From: Trebonia sp963774945
GTDB lineage: Bacteria; Actinomycetota; Actinomycetes; Streptosporangiales; Streptosporangiaceae
DNA: 64,000 nt
Direction: 5' to 3'
NCBI GenBank assembly: GCA_963774945.1
Contig: CAVZHA010000012.1
Span: forward strand, 124,001-188,000
Below the pieces are notes generated by a model that did not search any database, had not been told where the DNA came from, and saw only the letters and a program-made list of their open reading frames with translations. A program made the translations under genes and the position numbers. This document shows, piece by piece, positions 35,202-43,653 of the stretch (within the stretch, counting starts at the first letter, position 1; every line of letters begins with the position of its first letter).

Positions 35202-36863
35202 CTAGGACAGGGACTCGTCGAGGTCGCCGAGGCTGCGGATGAGCTCGGTGTTGGCGCGTGTAGTCGACCGGGCAGGCGATGACCGAGACGGTGTCGTCGG
35301 CCAGCGCGGCGGTGAGGGTCGGCAGCAGCTCGTCGGCGGAGGAGATGCGGTAGCCCTTGGCGCCGAAGCTCTCCGCGTAGGCGACGAAGTCCGGGTTGCC
35401 GAACCGGGTGTCGACGTTGTGCCCGATCTCCAGGTCCATCTTCCAGCTGATCAGCCCGTACGCGTCATCGACCCAGATGAGGATGACGATCGGCAGCCGC
35501 AGCCTGAGCGCGGTCTCGATCTCCTGCGAGTTCATCAGGAACGAGCCGTCGCCGGTCGCCACCAGCACCTTCGCGTCCGGCCGGGCGATCTTGGCGCCGA
35601 TCGCGCCGGGCACGGTCCACGCCATCGTCGACAGGCCGTTGGAGATCAGGCAGGTGTTGGGCGCGTAGGTCGGGTACAGCCGGGCCATCCACATCTTCAG
35701 CGCGCCGGTGTCCACCAGCACGATGTCCTCGCGGCCGAGCGCGGCCCGGGTGTCGGCCACGATGCGGGCCGGGGCCAGCGGATACCGGTCGTCCTGCTGG
35801 CCCCGGGCGAGTTCGTCCGCCAGCAGCTCCCGGATCCGCTCCCCGCCGGCCGCGGGCGCCTTGCGCCAGACGGCCGCGGCGAGGGCGTCGAGGCTGTGGC
35901 TGATGTCGGCGGTGAGGCCGACGGCGACGTCGTAGTGCGCGTCGACCTCGGCCGGGAACCGGTGGACGTGGATGATCTTGGTGGTCGCCGTTCGGGTTGA
36001 TCCGGACCGGGTTGAACTCCTGCAGCTCATAGCCCGACCGCGACGATGACGTCGGCCCGGTCGAAGCCGAAGTTGACGTAGTCGTGGCGCATGAACCCGA
36101 CCGAGCCGAGCGCGAGCGGATGGTCGTCGGGGAACACGCCCTTGCCGTGGAAGGTGGTCGCCACCGGGATGTTGAGCGCCTGCGCGAAGCGGATCAGCGC
36201 CGGGCTGGCGTCGGCCCGCGCGGCCCCGTGACCGGCCAGCACGATCGGGTTGCGGGCCTCGCGCAGGATCTGCGCCGCCCGGGAGACCTGCTCGGCCGAC
36301 GGGTCGTCCGGCCGCGGCACGTTCACCCGCAGCGGGGCGAGCGTCGGTGACGCCGACGCCTCCTCGACGTCCTCGGGAACGGCCAGGTAGACGGCGCCGG
36401 GCCGCTCGGTCTGGGCGAGCTTGAACGCCTTGCGGATCATCTCCGGGGCCGCGCCGGGGGTGGCCATCAGCGCCGACCACTTGGTCACCGGGGCGAACAT
36501 CGAGACCAGGTCGACGCTCTGATGCGACTCCTTGTAGCTGCGGTCCATCCCGACCTGGGCCGACAGCGCGACCAGCGGGGTGGAGTTGGTCGTCGCGTCG
36601 GCCGTGCCGAGCAGCAGGTTGATCGCCCCCGGCCCGAGGGTCGCCGAGCACACGCCGGCCTTGCCGGTCAGCCGGCCGTAGGTCTCGGCCATGAACGACG
36701 CGCCCTGCTCGTGCCTGGTGAGCACGTAGTCGATCGAGGACTTCGACAGCGCCTCGATCAGGCGGATGTTCTCCTCGCCGGGGATGCCGAAGACGTGCGT
36801 GACGCCCTCGTTCTCCAGGCACTCGACGATCAATTCGGCGGTGGAGCGCGACTGCTCGGGCAT
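35202..36863 (-). CDS. Acetolactate synthase large-subunit-like ThDP enzyme (three frameshifts)
   Basis: From ATG 36863 the N-terminal ThDP-binding domain reads GVTHVFGIPGEENIRLIEAL, with the catalytic Glu in LTRHEQGASFMAE. The central domain has NIPVATTFHGKGVFPDDHPL. Single extra bases near 36032, 35983 and 35258 separate it from the C-terminal domain, where GDGSFLMNSQEIETA is the ThDP/Mg motif (GDG...N-type). The end restores as ELIRSLGDLDESLS with TAG at 35202-35204. The reaction is condensation of two pyruvates to acetolactate in branched-chain amino-acid synthesis. No small subunit is adjacent, so a biosynthetic versus catabolic role is open. It converges with the MFS gene. Confidence 0.83.
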
Positions 36864-36938
36864 GAGCCCAAGGGTAATCGCGCGCGCCCCGGCGCGGTGC
36901 GGCGCGAGACGGTGATCTCGCTTACCAAGGCGGGGGGG

Positions 36939-37471
36939 TCAGTTCGTGACGGTGACGGTCGGCGCGTGCTCGTACCAGCTGGCGATCAGCGATGACACCT
37001 GCGCGCCGGAGCTGAAGTCGACCCGCAGCCAGTCGGTGCCCGACCAGGTCTGCACGGAGAAGCCGGAGTCGGGGACGGCGGTCACCAGCGCCGCGGAGTC
37101 ACCGGTGACGAGCAGCGCCACCCGGCCGCCGGCCAGCGTGTAGCTGCGCACGGTGCCGGCCGCCGGTGGCCGACGTCGTTGGCTGACGTCGTCGCCGAGG
37201 GCGACGGGCTGCTCGTGGCGGCGCTCCGGCCGCGGCTGGCTCGCGGCCGGACTGGCGTGCCCGGCGCGGAGCGGCGGAAGCGGCCGGCGCGGGCGAAGCG
37301 GGCGGGGTCGGCGGTTGGCACGGTCGGGGATGCGGGCGCGACGTTGATCACCTGCACGCCGGGGCTCATCCCGGCGTCCCTGACCACCATGTTCGCGCCG
37401 AACCAGGCCAGGCCGACCGCGAGGGCAGTGCCGGCCAGCCAGGCGGCCAGGCCGGTGAGGACCCGCGTCAT
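36939..37471 (-). CDS. Membrane-anchored protein of unknown function (frameshifted)
   Basis: The ATG at 37471 begins MTRVLTGLAAWLAGTALAVG, one membrane segment, then VQVINVAPASPTVP. The middle is a Pro/Ser/Arg-rich linker whose correct frame is uncertain. From about 37160 another frame carries a well-formed domain (GTVRSYTLAGGRVALLVTGD, then FSVQTWSGTDWLRVDFSSG) to the stop at 36939-36941. A single N-terminal anchor with an external beta-rich domain is the likely structure. No family is recognised. It is divergent from the response-regulator gene with about 50 bases between starts. Confidence 0.6.
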
Positions 37472-37521
37472 GTCGGCAATAATGCCGCATACCGGGCTTT
37501 AAATGCATAGCGTTCCGACTC

Positions 37522-38202
37522 ATGGCCCGTGTGCTCATCATCGAGGACGACCCGTCTGTCCGGTCGGCGATCGCGGCGGATCTCACCCAGCGGGCGCACG
37601 CGGTGCGGACGGTCGGCACCGCGCTGGACGGGATCAGGGAGGTCAGCCAGCATTCACCGGAGGTGATCGTGCTCGATCTCGGCCTCCCCGACCTGGACGG
37701 CCAGCAGGCCCTGAAGATGATGCGGGCGGTCACCACGACGCCGGTCATCATCGCCACCGCCCGCCACGAGGAGGCGGAGATCATCCGGCTGCTCAACGCC
37801 GGTGCCGACGACTACCTGGTCAAGCCGTTCTCCTGCGAGCACCTGGCGGCTCGCATCTCCGCGCAGCTGCGGCGGGCCGGGCCGGGCAGCGCGGCCCCCG
37901 GTCATCAGCGCGGGCGGGCTCCGGATCGACCTGGCCAGGACGGGAGGCCGTGCTGGAGGGAACCGCGCTCGAGTTGTCGCGCCGCGAGTTCGACCTGCTC
38001 GCCTACCTGGCCGCCCGGCCCGGCGTGGTGGTCATCCCGGCAGGAGCTGCTGACCGAGGTGTGGCACCAGTCCTACGGCGACGACCAGACCATCGACGTG
38101 CACGTGTCGTGGCTGCGGCGCAAGCTCGGCGAGACGGCCGCCCGGCCGCGGTACCTGCGCACGGTGCGCGGCATCGGCGTGATGCTCGACCCGCCGCAGT
38201 GA
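37522..38202 (+). CDS. OmpR/PhoB-family response regulator (three compensating frameshifts)
   Basis: The receiver domain (residues 1-~120) has VLIIEDDPSVRSAI, the phospho-acceptor Asp in VIVLDLGLPDLDG, and Lys in DYLVKPFSCEHL. Surplus bases near 37900, 37942 and 38040 scramble the middle, but since three +1 events restore phase, the original frame ends correctly with the winged-helix recognition part (QTIDVHVSWLRRKLGE, RTVRGIGVML). In the corrected frames the DNA-binding domain starts LEGTALELSRREFDLLAYLA. It pairs with the kinase 27 bases downstream, and its targets are unknown. Confidence 0.85.
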   Translation: MARVLIIEDDPSVRSAIAADLTQRAHAVRTVGTALDGIREVSQHSPEVIVLDLGLPDLDGQQALKMMRAVTTTPVIIATARHEEAEIIRLLNAGADDYLVKPFSCEHLAARISAQLRRAGPGSAAPGHQRGRAPDRPGQDGRPCWREPRSSCRAASSTCSPTWPPGPAWWSSRQELLTEVWHQSYGDDQTIDVHVSWLRRKLGETAARPRYLRTVRGIGVMLDPPQ

Positions 38203-38229
38203 CCGCGAGCGAGGAGAGCGTGACCAGCC

Positions 38230-39657
38230 ATGAGAAGGACGCTCGCGCTCGTCTCCGCCGCCGTCACCTCGATGGTCGCGATAGCGTTCCTGATCCCGCT
38301 CGCGGTCATCGTGCGCGACGTCGCCCGCGACCGCGCGTTCACGTCCGCGCAGCTGGCCGGCGCGGCGATCGAGCCGGTGCTCGCGGTCACCACCAGCCGG
38401 GCGACGCTCGAGCGCGCCATCGCCAGCACCCAGGCGGGCGAGGCGGGGCAGCTCGCCGTCTACCTGGCCGGCCCGCAGCCGGCCGAGCGACTGCGCGGCG
38501 GGACGCTCGTCGGCGGCCCGCAGCACGCCAGCGACGCCGACCTGCGCGCGGCGGTGACCGCGGGCGAGTCCTTCATCGGCGCCGGTTCCCGGCGGCTACG
38601 TGGTGCTCCAGCCGGTGGCGCTCGGCGACGGCCGGGCTCGCGGTGACCGAGGTCTACCTGCCCGCGGCCGAGGTCTCCAGGGCGTCGCCGCGTCGTGGGC
38701 GGTGATGACGGCGGTGGCGGTCGCCCTGATCGGGGTATCGGTCCTGGTCGCCGACCGGCTGGCGACCAGGATCACCGGGCCCGCCCGCGCTCTGGCGGAC
38801 GCGGCGGCCGCGCTCGGCAACGGTGATCTCACCGCGCGGAGCGACGCCCGCCGGGCCGCCCGAGCTGGTGGCGGCGGGGGACGCCTTCAACGTGATGGCG
38901 GAGCGGCTGACCAGGCTGATCACGGCCGAGCGGGTGATGGCGGCCGACCTTCCGCACCGGCTGCGGACGCCGCTGACGGCGCTGCGGATGAACGCGGCCG
39001 GACTCGGCCCCGGCCACGCCGCCGACGAGACCAGGCTCGCGGTGAGCCGGCTGGAGCAGGAGATCGACCTGATCATCCGGGCCGCGCGGCGGCCCGCGCC
39101 GGAAGAGCCGGCCGGCTGCGATGCGGCCGAGGTGCTCGGCGGACCGGATGGGCTTCTGGTCCGCGCTGGCCGAGGACCAGGGACGGCCCTGTCACCTGAC
39201 CGGCGCGGACCGGCCCGCCCGGGTGCCGGTCCCGCGTTCTGACCTCGCGACCGCGGCCGACGCGCTGATCGGCAACGTGTTCCAGCACACCGGCGAGGGC
39301 ACCGGGTTCGCGGTGACCCTGCATGCCGGCGATGACGTCGTGCTCATCTTCTTCGCCGACGCCGGGCCGGGAATCGGCGATCCGGATTCCGCGCTGCGGC
39401 GCGGCAGCAGCGGCGGCGGCTCGACCGGCCTCGGCCTCGACATCGCCCGCCGCGTCGCCGAGTCGACCGGAGGCGGCCTGAAGATCGACCGGTCGTCGCT
39501 CGGCGGCGCCCAGGTCCAGCTGTGGCTGCGGACCGGCGCGCCGCTGGCTCGCCGTCGGGCCGGGCGCGGCCGGGAGGCAGGCGGCTTATCAGTCGCTGAG
39601 CCCGAACTTAAGCGTTACTCAACGGCTGCGGTCGCGGTCGCGGCCCAAGGCTCCTAG
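38230..39657 (+). CDS. Membrane sensor histidine kinase paired with the upstream regulator (frameshifted)
   Basis: The N-terminus has one membrane segment (LALVSAAVTSMVAIAFLIPL), an extracellular region, and a second segment (VMTAVAVALIGVSVLVADRL) followed by a HAMP-like linker. The phospho-acceptor His lies in ADLPHRLRTPLTALRMNAAG, and ATPase motifs include NVFQHTGEG, DAGPGIGD and STGLGLDIARRVAEST. Frame changes occur near 38590, 38635, 38690, 38860 and 39140. The one near 38690 is a loss, the others gains of one base. Its TAG overlaps the convergent HIT stop codon within CTAG. The stimulus is unknown. Confidence 0.82.
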
Positions 39658-40106
39658 CCGGGGAGGGCGGCGCGGATCTTCGCGGCGTACTCCTCGGCTG
39701 GGTGCTCGGCCGTGTACGGGTGTCGGGGCCCGAGCCAGAAGCGCAGCCCGTCCTTCGGGTTGCGCGGAATGACGTGCAGGTGCAGGTGCGGCACCGACTG
39801 GCTGACCACGTTGTTGACGAGGATCATCGACCCGGCCGCGCCGAGCCCGTCCTCGACGGCCCGCTCCAGCCGCTGCGCGGTGGTGAGGAACTCCGCCGCC
39901 TGCGCGGCCGGCAGATCCGACAGCAGGCGCCAGTGCGCCTTGGGCACCAGCAGCGTGTGCCCGGGAAACAACGGCCGGATATCCAGGAAGGCGACCAGGT
40001 TCTCGGTCTCCAGGATCCTTGTCGCGGGGACGTCGCCCGCGACGATCGCGCAGAATGTGCAGTTCGCGACGGGGCGACCATCCCCGTCGTCTGTGGCGCC
40101 AGGCAT
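39654..40106 (-). CDS. HIT-family nucleotide hydrolase/transferase
   Basis: The 150-residue protein starts with a zinc-ligand pair (NCTFCAIVAG) and DVPATRILETENLVAFLDI. It carries the histidine triad SVPHLHLHVIPRN (HxHxH), whose central His forms the nucleotidyl intermediate. Length and layout match HinT/YcfF-like proteins that hydrolyse aminoacyl- or phosphoramidate-AMP. It is soluble and monocistronic, 17 bases downstream of the solute-binding-like gene. Confidence 0.88.
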   Translation of the reverse strand: MPGATDDGDGRPVANCTFCAIVAGDVPATRILETENLVAFLDIRPLFPGHTLLVPKAHWRLLSDLPAAQAAEFLTTAQRLERAVEDGLGAAGSMILVNNVVSQSVPHLHLHVIPRNPKDGLRFWLGPRHPYTAEHPAEEYAAKIRAALPG

Positions 40107-40123
40107 TGGCGCAGTTTAACTGG

Positions 40124-40843
40124 CTATGCGGGTGGGGCGACGGGGGCGGTCTGGCCGGAGCGGCGGAGGGAGTCGGCGATGAAGCCGGAGGCCTTCAGAT
40201 CCTCGACCAGCCCGTGCAGGAACCGGATCGTCTCGGGGCGCTTGGCCTGCGAGGTGCCCACCGCCTGCCGGATCTCCATGAAACGCCCCTCGATGAGGCG
40301 GATTCCGCGGTGCGAGCCGACGAACTCGGTCACCGGCTCGCGGACTCCGGCGGCCGCCTCTAGGTTCTCGGCCAGGAACACCTCGGTTCCCTCGGCGCCC
40401 CGCACCACCTCCGCGTGCCGCAGGGTGCGGCTGAGGAACAGGTCGTAGGCGGAGCCGCGCTTCACGCCGATGCGCACACCGGGGCTGTCCACGTCGGCCA
40501 CGCTGGCCAGCGGCGACCGGTCGGGCACCGCGTACACGCCCTCGATCAGCACGTACGGCGCGGTGAAGGCTACCTCGTCGGCCCGGGCGGGCTCGATCCC
40601 GAGGAAGCAGATGTCGGCCCGTCCGGTCAGCAGCGCCGCCAACGAATCGCGCGCGGCGTGGAAGCAGCAGAATTCGACACCGACGCCGAGCCTGGCGGCG
40701 ATCTCGCGCCCGATATCGACCGTCACGCCGGTCGGCGCGGCGGGAGTCCCCTGGGCTAGCACCGGGTTGCCCAGGTTGATGGCGGCTCGCAGCGCGCCGC
40801 TTGGCGCAAGATCACTGGCGATGCCGACCGACCCGTCTCCCAT
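40124..40843 (-). CDS. Family-3 solute-binding-like protein without a signal peptide
   Basis: The 239-residue protein has the SBP_bac_3 fold: LRAAINLGNPVLAQG, VTVDIGREIAARLGVGVEF, then LLTGRADICFLGIEPARADE and VAFTAPYVLIEGVYAVPD. Normal members are exported lipoproteins of amino-acid ABC importers. Here the N-terminus (MGDGSVGIASDLAPSGALRA) has no basic region, hydrophobic core or lipobox, and no permease or ATPase genes are adjacent. It therefore probably works in the cytoplasm as a ligand-binding protein or a cyclohexadienyl-dehydratase-like enzyme, which share this fold. Those alternatives cannot be separated here. Confidence 0.78.
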   Translation of the reverse strand: MGDGSVGIASDLAPSGALRAAINLGNPVLAQGTPAAPTGVTVDIGREIAARLGVGVEFCCFHAARDSLAALLTGRADICFLGIEPARADEVAFTAPYVLIEGVYAVPDRSPLASVADVDSPGVRIGVKRGSAYDLFLSRTLRHAEVVRGAEGTEVFLAENLEAAAGVREPVTEFVGSHRGIRLIEGRFMEIRQAVGTSQAKRPETIRFLHGLVEDLKASGFIADSLRRSGQTAPVAPPA

Positions 40844-40926
40844 GCGAGCAGGATATCTGCACGTCGGGCGCCAGCCCGGGCTCGGAAGCGGACGCGTCGT
40901 CCGCCCGAGCGCCCGATGATGCGGGC

Positions 40927-40980
40927 GTGCATAATTATGGGATACTGAGGGTAGTTGTGTTATTGCTGAAAGTAATTAAC
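40927..40980 (+). promoter_or_regulatory. Three-block upstream element, copy 1 (before FkbM gene)
   Basis: The element has GTGCATAATT, 11 bases, AGGGTAGTTG, 14 bases, then GTAA, on a less GC-rich background. The blocks match, with identical spacing, the copies at 43226-43281 (-) and 47693-47749 (+). It lies 40-90 bases upstream of the FkbM gene, in promoter position. No standard -35/-10 spacing fits, so it could be an activator site or an unusual promoter. Confidence 0.65.
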
Positions 40981-41077
40981 GTTAGTGTGCTACGTGCTGG
41001 GAGGGCAACTGGAGGCGAAATGTCACCACTAGTACTTCCTGAGAGAAAAATCAGGTTTCCAACCCTGGGTTCACGAC

Positions 41078-41875
41078 GTGCGGTCTGCTTTCAACAACGC
41101 AGCCGACTATTACGGTGCATACGCTGCTATATTCGGGTATACACGAGGCGCCTCGCTCTTGCTGACGAGCCGCCGAGCGTCCAAGTTGGGGCAGTGGATG
41201 GAGGTCATGCTTCCCGGCACCGACATTCCGCTCACACTACGACTTGGGACCTCCGATATCAGTGTGTTCAAGGAGATATTTATCGATCTTGAGTACGGCT
41301 GGGTGTTCAATACATCACCAAGCGTGATCGTCGATGTCGGCGGGTACATTGGACTGTCCGCCGCATTCTTCGCGCACACATATCCAGAGGCGATGATCAT
41401 AGCCATCGAACCGGACGCGCGGAACTACGAACTGCTCATGCTCAACACGGCGCGGTTCCCGAACGTACATGCCGTTCGCGCGGCGGTCTGGAAGGAGAGC
41501 GGCACCATATCGCTCACGGATCCAGGGTTCGGTGCATGGGGTCTTCAAGTCTCGGAGTCGTACGCTCCCGTTACGGGCGGCGATCTCATCCGTGCAGTCA
41601 CTATCGACGAGATCAGGCAGGAGTTCGGCCTCGACAGAATCCACCTCTTGAAGGTCGATGTCGAGGGTAGCGAGAAGGAGATATTCTCCACGGCGGACTC
41701 CTGGATCTCCTCCGTCGATGCCATCTGCATCGAACTTCACGACCGATTTAAAATCGGGTGCAGTAGGTCGTTCTTCATGGCTGTTCAGGACTTCCCGATC
41801 GAACTGCACCGGAACGAGGATGTTCTCGTGGCACGAGCCGATTCGCAGCTTGTCCCGGTTCGTGCAGTCAACTAG
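41078..41875 (+). CDS. FkbM-family methyltransferase
   Basis: The 265-residue product has the SAM-binding motif SVIVDVGGYIGLSAAFFAHT, the acidic end of strand 2 (IIAIEPDARNYELL) and FkbM-type IHLLKVDVEGSEKEIF. It probably O-methylates a sugar of the glycan made by this locus. The GTG at 41078 lacks a ribosome site, but an ATG at 41020 has GGAGG in front and encodes MSPLVLPERKIRFPTLGSRR in the neighbouring frame, so one extra base near 41070 may hide the true start. Its base composition is less GC-rich than the flanks. Confidence 0.82.
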   Translation: MRSAFNNAADYYGAYAAIFGYTRGASLLLTSRRASKLGQWMEVMLPGTDIPLTLRLGTSDISVFKEIFIDLEYGWVFNTSPSVIVDVGGYIGLSAAFFAHTYPEAMIIAIEPDARNYELLMLNTARFPNVHAVRAAVWKESGTISLTDPGFGAWGLQVSESYAPVTGGDLIRAVTIDEIRQEFGLDRIHLLKVDVEGSEKEIFSTADSWISSVDAICIELHDRFKIGCSRSFFMAVQDFPIELHRNEDVLVARADSQLVPVRAVN

Positions 41876-41913
41876 CGGAGCCAGCGGCCGTTCTCGTTGG
41901 CGAGGGGCTGCCG

Positions 41914-43143
41914 TCATCGCCGCCACAGCGGGCGTCCCCGACGGCCGCGCAGGTACGCGATCGGCCCGGCGGCCATGCCGCGGAGCTCGGCGCGGGCGAG
42001 GGCGGGCGGGTAGTCGTCGGCCCGGTTGACGCTCTTGGCCGACGATTCCGCCCGCAGCGACTTGACCCAGGCGGGCACGATCGCCGCCAGCCCCAGCAGG
42101 TGCCACGGATCGCGCAACGCCACCGCCGTCAGCATCGCGGTGAAGCCCAGCCCGTAGCCGTATATCTGCCGGTCAAGATCGTCCATGGTCGCGCGGTGCT
42201 GATGCTCGGTGATCGCGGTCGGCTCGTACCCGATCTGGTGCCCGGCCGTGAGCAGCTCGACGAACATGGCGAGATCCTCGCCGCCCCGCGTCGGCGTGCC
42301 GATCCCGAGCGCCTCGTCGAACCCGCCCGAAGCCTGCAGCACGGCGGTGCGGAACGCCATGTTGGAGCCGAGCCCGAACTCGCCGGTCAGGTACAGCGAG
42401 CGGACCTCCTCTAGGCCGGACCGCTCGTCGCGACGCCGCACGCGGAACCGCCCCGCGCGCTCGAACGTCAGTGGCGCGTAACCACGGTCCAGGCCATTGC
42501 CTGACTGCTCGAAGAGGATCTGCGCCTGCGTCTCGAGCTCAAGCGGGACCACCAGGCCGCTGACGGCCGAGACATGCGGCTGGCGCGCGAAGCGGCGGCC
42601 GATCGCCGAGAGCCAGCCGGGATGGACCTGCACGTCGTCGTCGGTGAAGGCGACGATCTCGCCGGTCGCGACGGATACCCCCCGGTTCCGCGCCGCCGAG
42701 ATGCCCGGCCGAGGCTCCCGCACCACGCGCGCTCCCTCGATATCGGCGGTCGGCGCGCCAGCGGGCCGGTTATCGACGACGATCACCTCGTAGTCGGGGT
42801 GATCGAGCTCCCCCAGTCGCTTGAGGCAGCGGCGCAGCTCGGCCGGGCGCGCGAAGTTGGTGGGGACGACGACGCTCGCCCGGGAGAGCGGCGCCGGCGG
42901 CTCAGGGGTCGGCTGCGGGCCCCGGTCCCATCCGTCGCCGAGCTGGCGACGCACCTCGCGCTCTAGTTCGGCGGCGGAGATCACCGGGTCGCGCAGGGCA
43001 ATCTCGATGGAGCCGAGGGGACGCCCGGCCTGGCCTACCAGGATCCACGCGGCCGTGTAGGGCGGCTGCTCGGCGCGCCCGCAGTCGAGGTCCGCAAGGG
43101 GCCCGGCGACGTCGATCACGGCGACGCGCACGGGAGCGGTCAT
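41914..43143 (-). CDS. GT2-family glycosyltransferase with N-terminal accessory domain
   Basis: The ATG at 43141-43143 gives 409 residues (a TTG at 43152 is possible). Residues 1-~90 form a small domain (VRVAVIDVAGPLADLDC). The GT-A domain follows: SVVVPTNFARPAELRRCLKR, VIVDNRPAG, and the metal-binding DDD in VAFTDDDVQVHPGW. Then come GSNMAFRTAVLQASGGFDEA, THGGEDLAMF-type segments (RGGEDLAMFVEL) and a C-terminal membrane-associated helix. It shares this plan with the GT2 proteins at 43654 and 52954. The stop overlaps an ATGACGGCAGC sequence identical to the start of the flippase at 47876, implying that a flippase gene once followed here. Its leader is repeated at 47750-47842. Confidence 0.87.
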   Translation of the reverse strand: MTAPVRVAVIDVAGPLADLDCGRAEQPPYTAAWILVGQAGRPLGSIEIALRDPVISAAELEREVRRQLGDGWDRGPQPTPEPPAPLSRASVVVPTNFARPAELRRCLKRLGELDHPDYEVIVVDNRPAGAPTADIEGARVVREPRPGISAARNRGVSVATGEIVAFTDDDVQVHPGWLSAIGRRFARQPHVSAVSGLVVPLELETQAQILFEQSGNGLDRGYAPLTFERAGRFRVRRRDERSGLEEVRSLYLTGEFGLGSNMAFRTAVLQASGGFDEALGIGTPTRGGEDLAMFVELLTAGHQIGYEPTAITEHQHRATMDDLDRQIYGYGLGFTAMLTAVALRDPWHLLGLAAIVPAWVKSLRAESSAKSVNRADDYPPALARAELRGMAAGPIAYLRGRRGRPLWRR

Positions 43144-43225
43144 GTTCAGCAAGGGACGCCGTTCCGCATGGTCTTTGTGAGTCCCCCCGGTTCGGGCGGC
43201 GCTGCGTGCGCCAACGTCGCCCGCA
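43133..43225 (-). repeat. 93-bp inverted repeat, left arm (leader and first codons of GT2)
   Basis: Read on the - strand, these 93 bases match 47750-47842 at 90 positions by eye; the three differences are all G/A transitions. The repeat spans the untranslated leader, the ATG and the next three codons. Beyond it the genes differ, and before it the three-block element continues at lower similarity. Confidence 0.9.
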
Positions 43226-43281
43226 CCGTCAATTACGATTAGTAATCAATCAACTACCCTACGTATCTCACAATCATGCAC
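43226..43281 (-). promoter_or_regulatory. Three-block upstream element, copy 2 (before GT2 gene)
   Basis: On the - strand: GTGCATGATT, 11 bases, AGGGTAGTTG, 14 bases, GTAA. It lies about 90 bases upstream of the GT2 ATG and is joined directly to the 93-bp repeat. Confidence 0.65.
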
Positions 43282-43653
43282 GCCCTGGGCGGCCCGAAGG
43301 GTCGGAATTATCGACGCTTCTGTCGGTGTTTGACCCGATTTTAGAGGATCTGGAGATGATGATGAGTCGGGTTGGAAAAAGTCTCAACTCGTGTGTTCAG
43401 AGGTGAGCGCTTCGGGCAAGGGTTAGTCAAGGCGAAGGTTAGTCGGCTCATATAAAGGGGATCTGACCGATCTTTCACCCGGAGTCGTGGTGGGGATATG
43501 CCAGCCAGCGGCGACCAAATGTGAATATTTATCGATTGCACGTCGAAGGTAAATCTTATTTGCAGTCGACGCACCATCTGGCGTAAGTCTGTCTGTCGGT
43601 TGCCGCGCGGTGGGCCGTTCGTTTGCGGCTGGTCGCTAAAGGAGAAGATACGA
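43282..43653. other. Divergent intergenic region, no gene
   Basis: These 372 bases precede the + strand GT2 gene. They are less GC-rich than the average of the window and carry two GGTTAGTC direct repeats at 43421 and 43437 (16 bases apart), a TATAAA at 43451 and AAGGAGAAG just before the GT2 ATG. No copy of the three-block element occurs on the + strand here. Confidence 0.55.

Noticed and set aside
23189..39200. Programmed +1 frameshifting in many genes
   Set aside because: Sites share no slippery sequence or downstream structure, several occur in one gene, and some cancel each other, which fits sequence or consensus error.
43421..43456. GGTTAGTC direct repeats and TATAAA before the GT2 gene as a promoter
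   Set aside because: Spacing does not fit sigma-A -35/-10 elements, and two 8-base repeats are not convincing alone.
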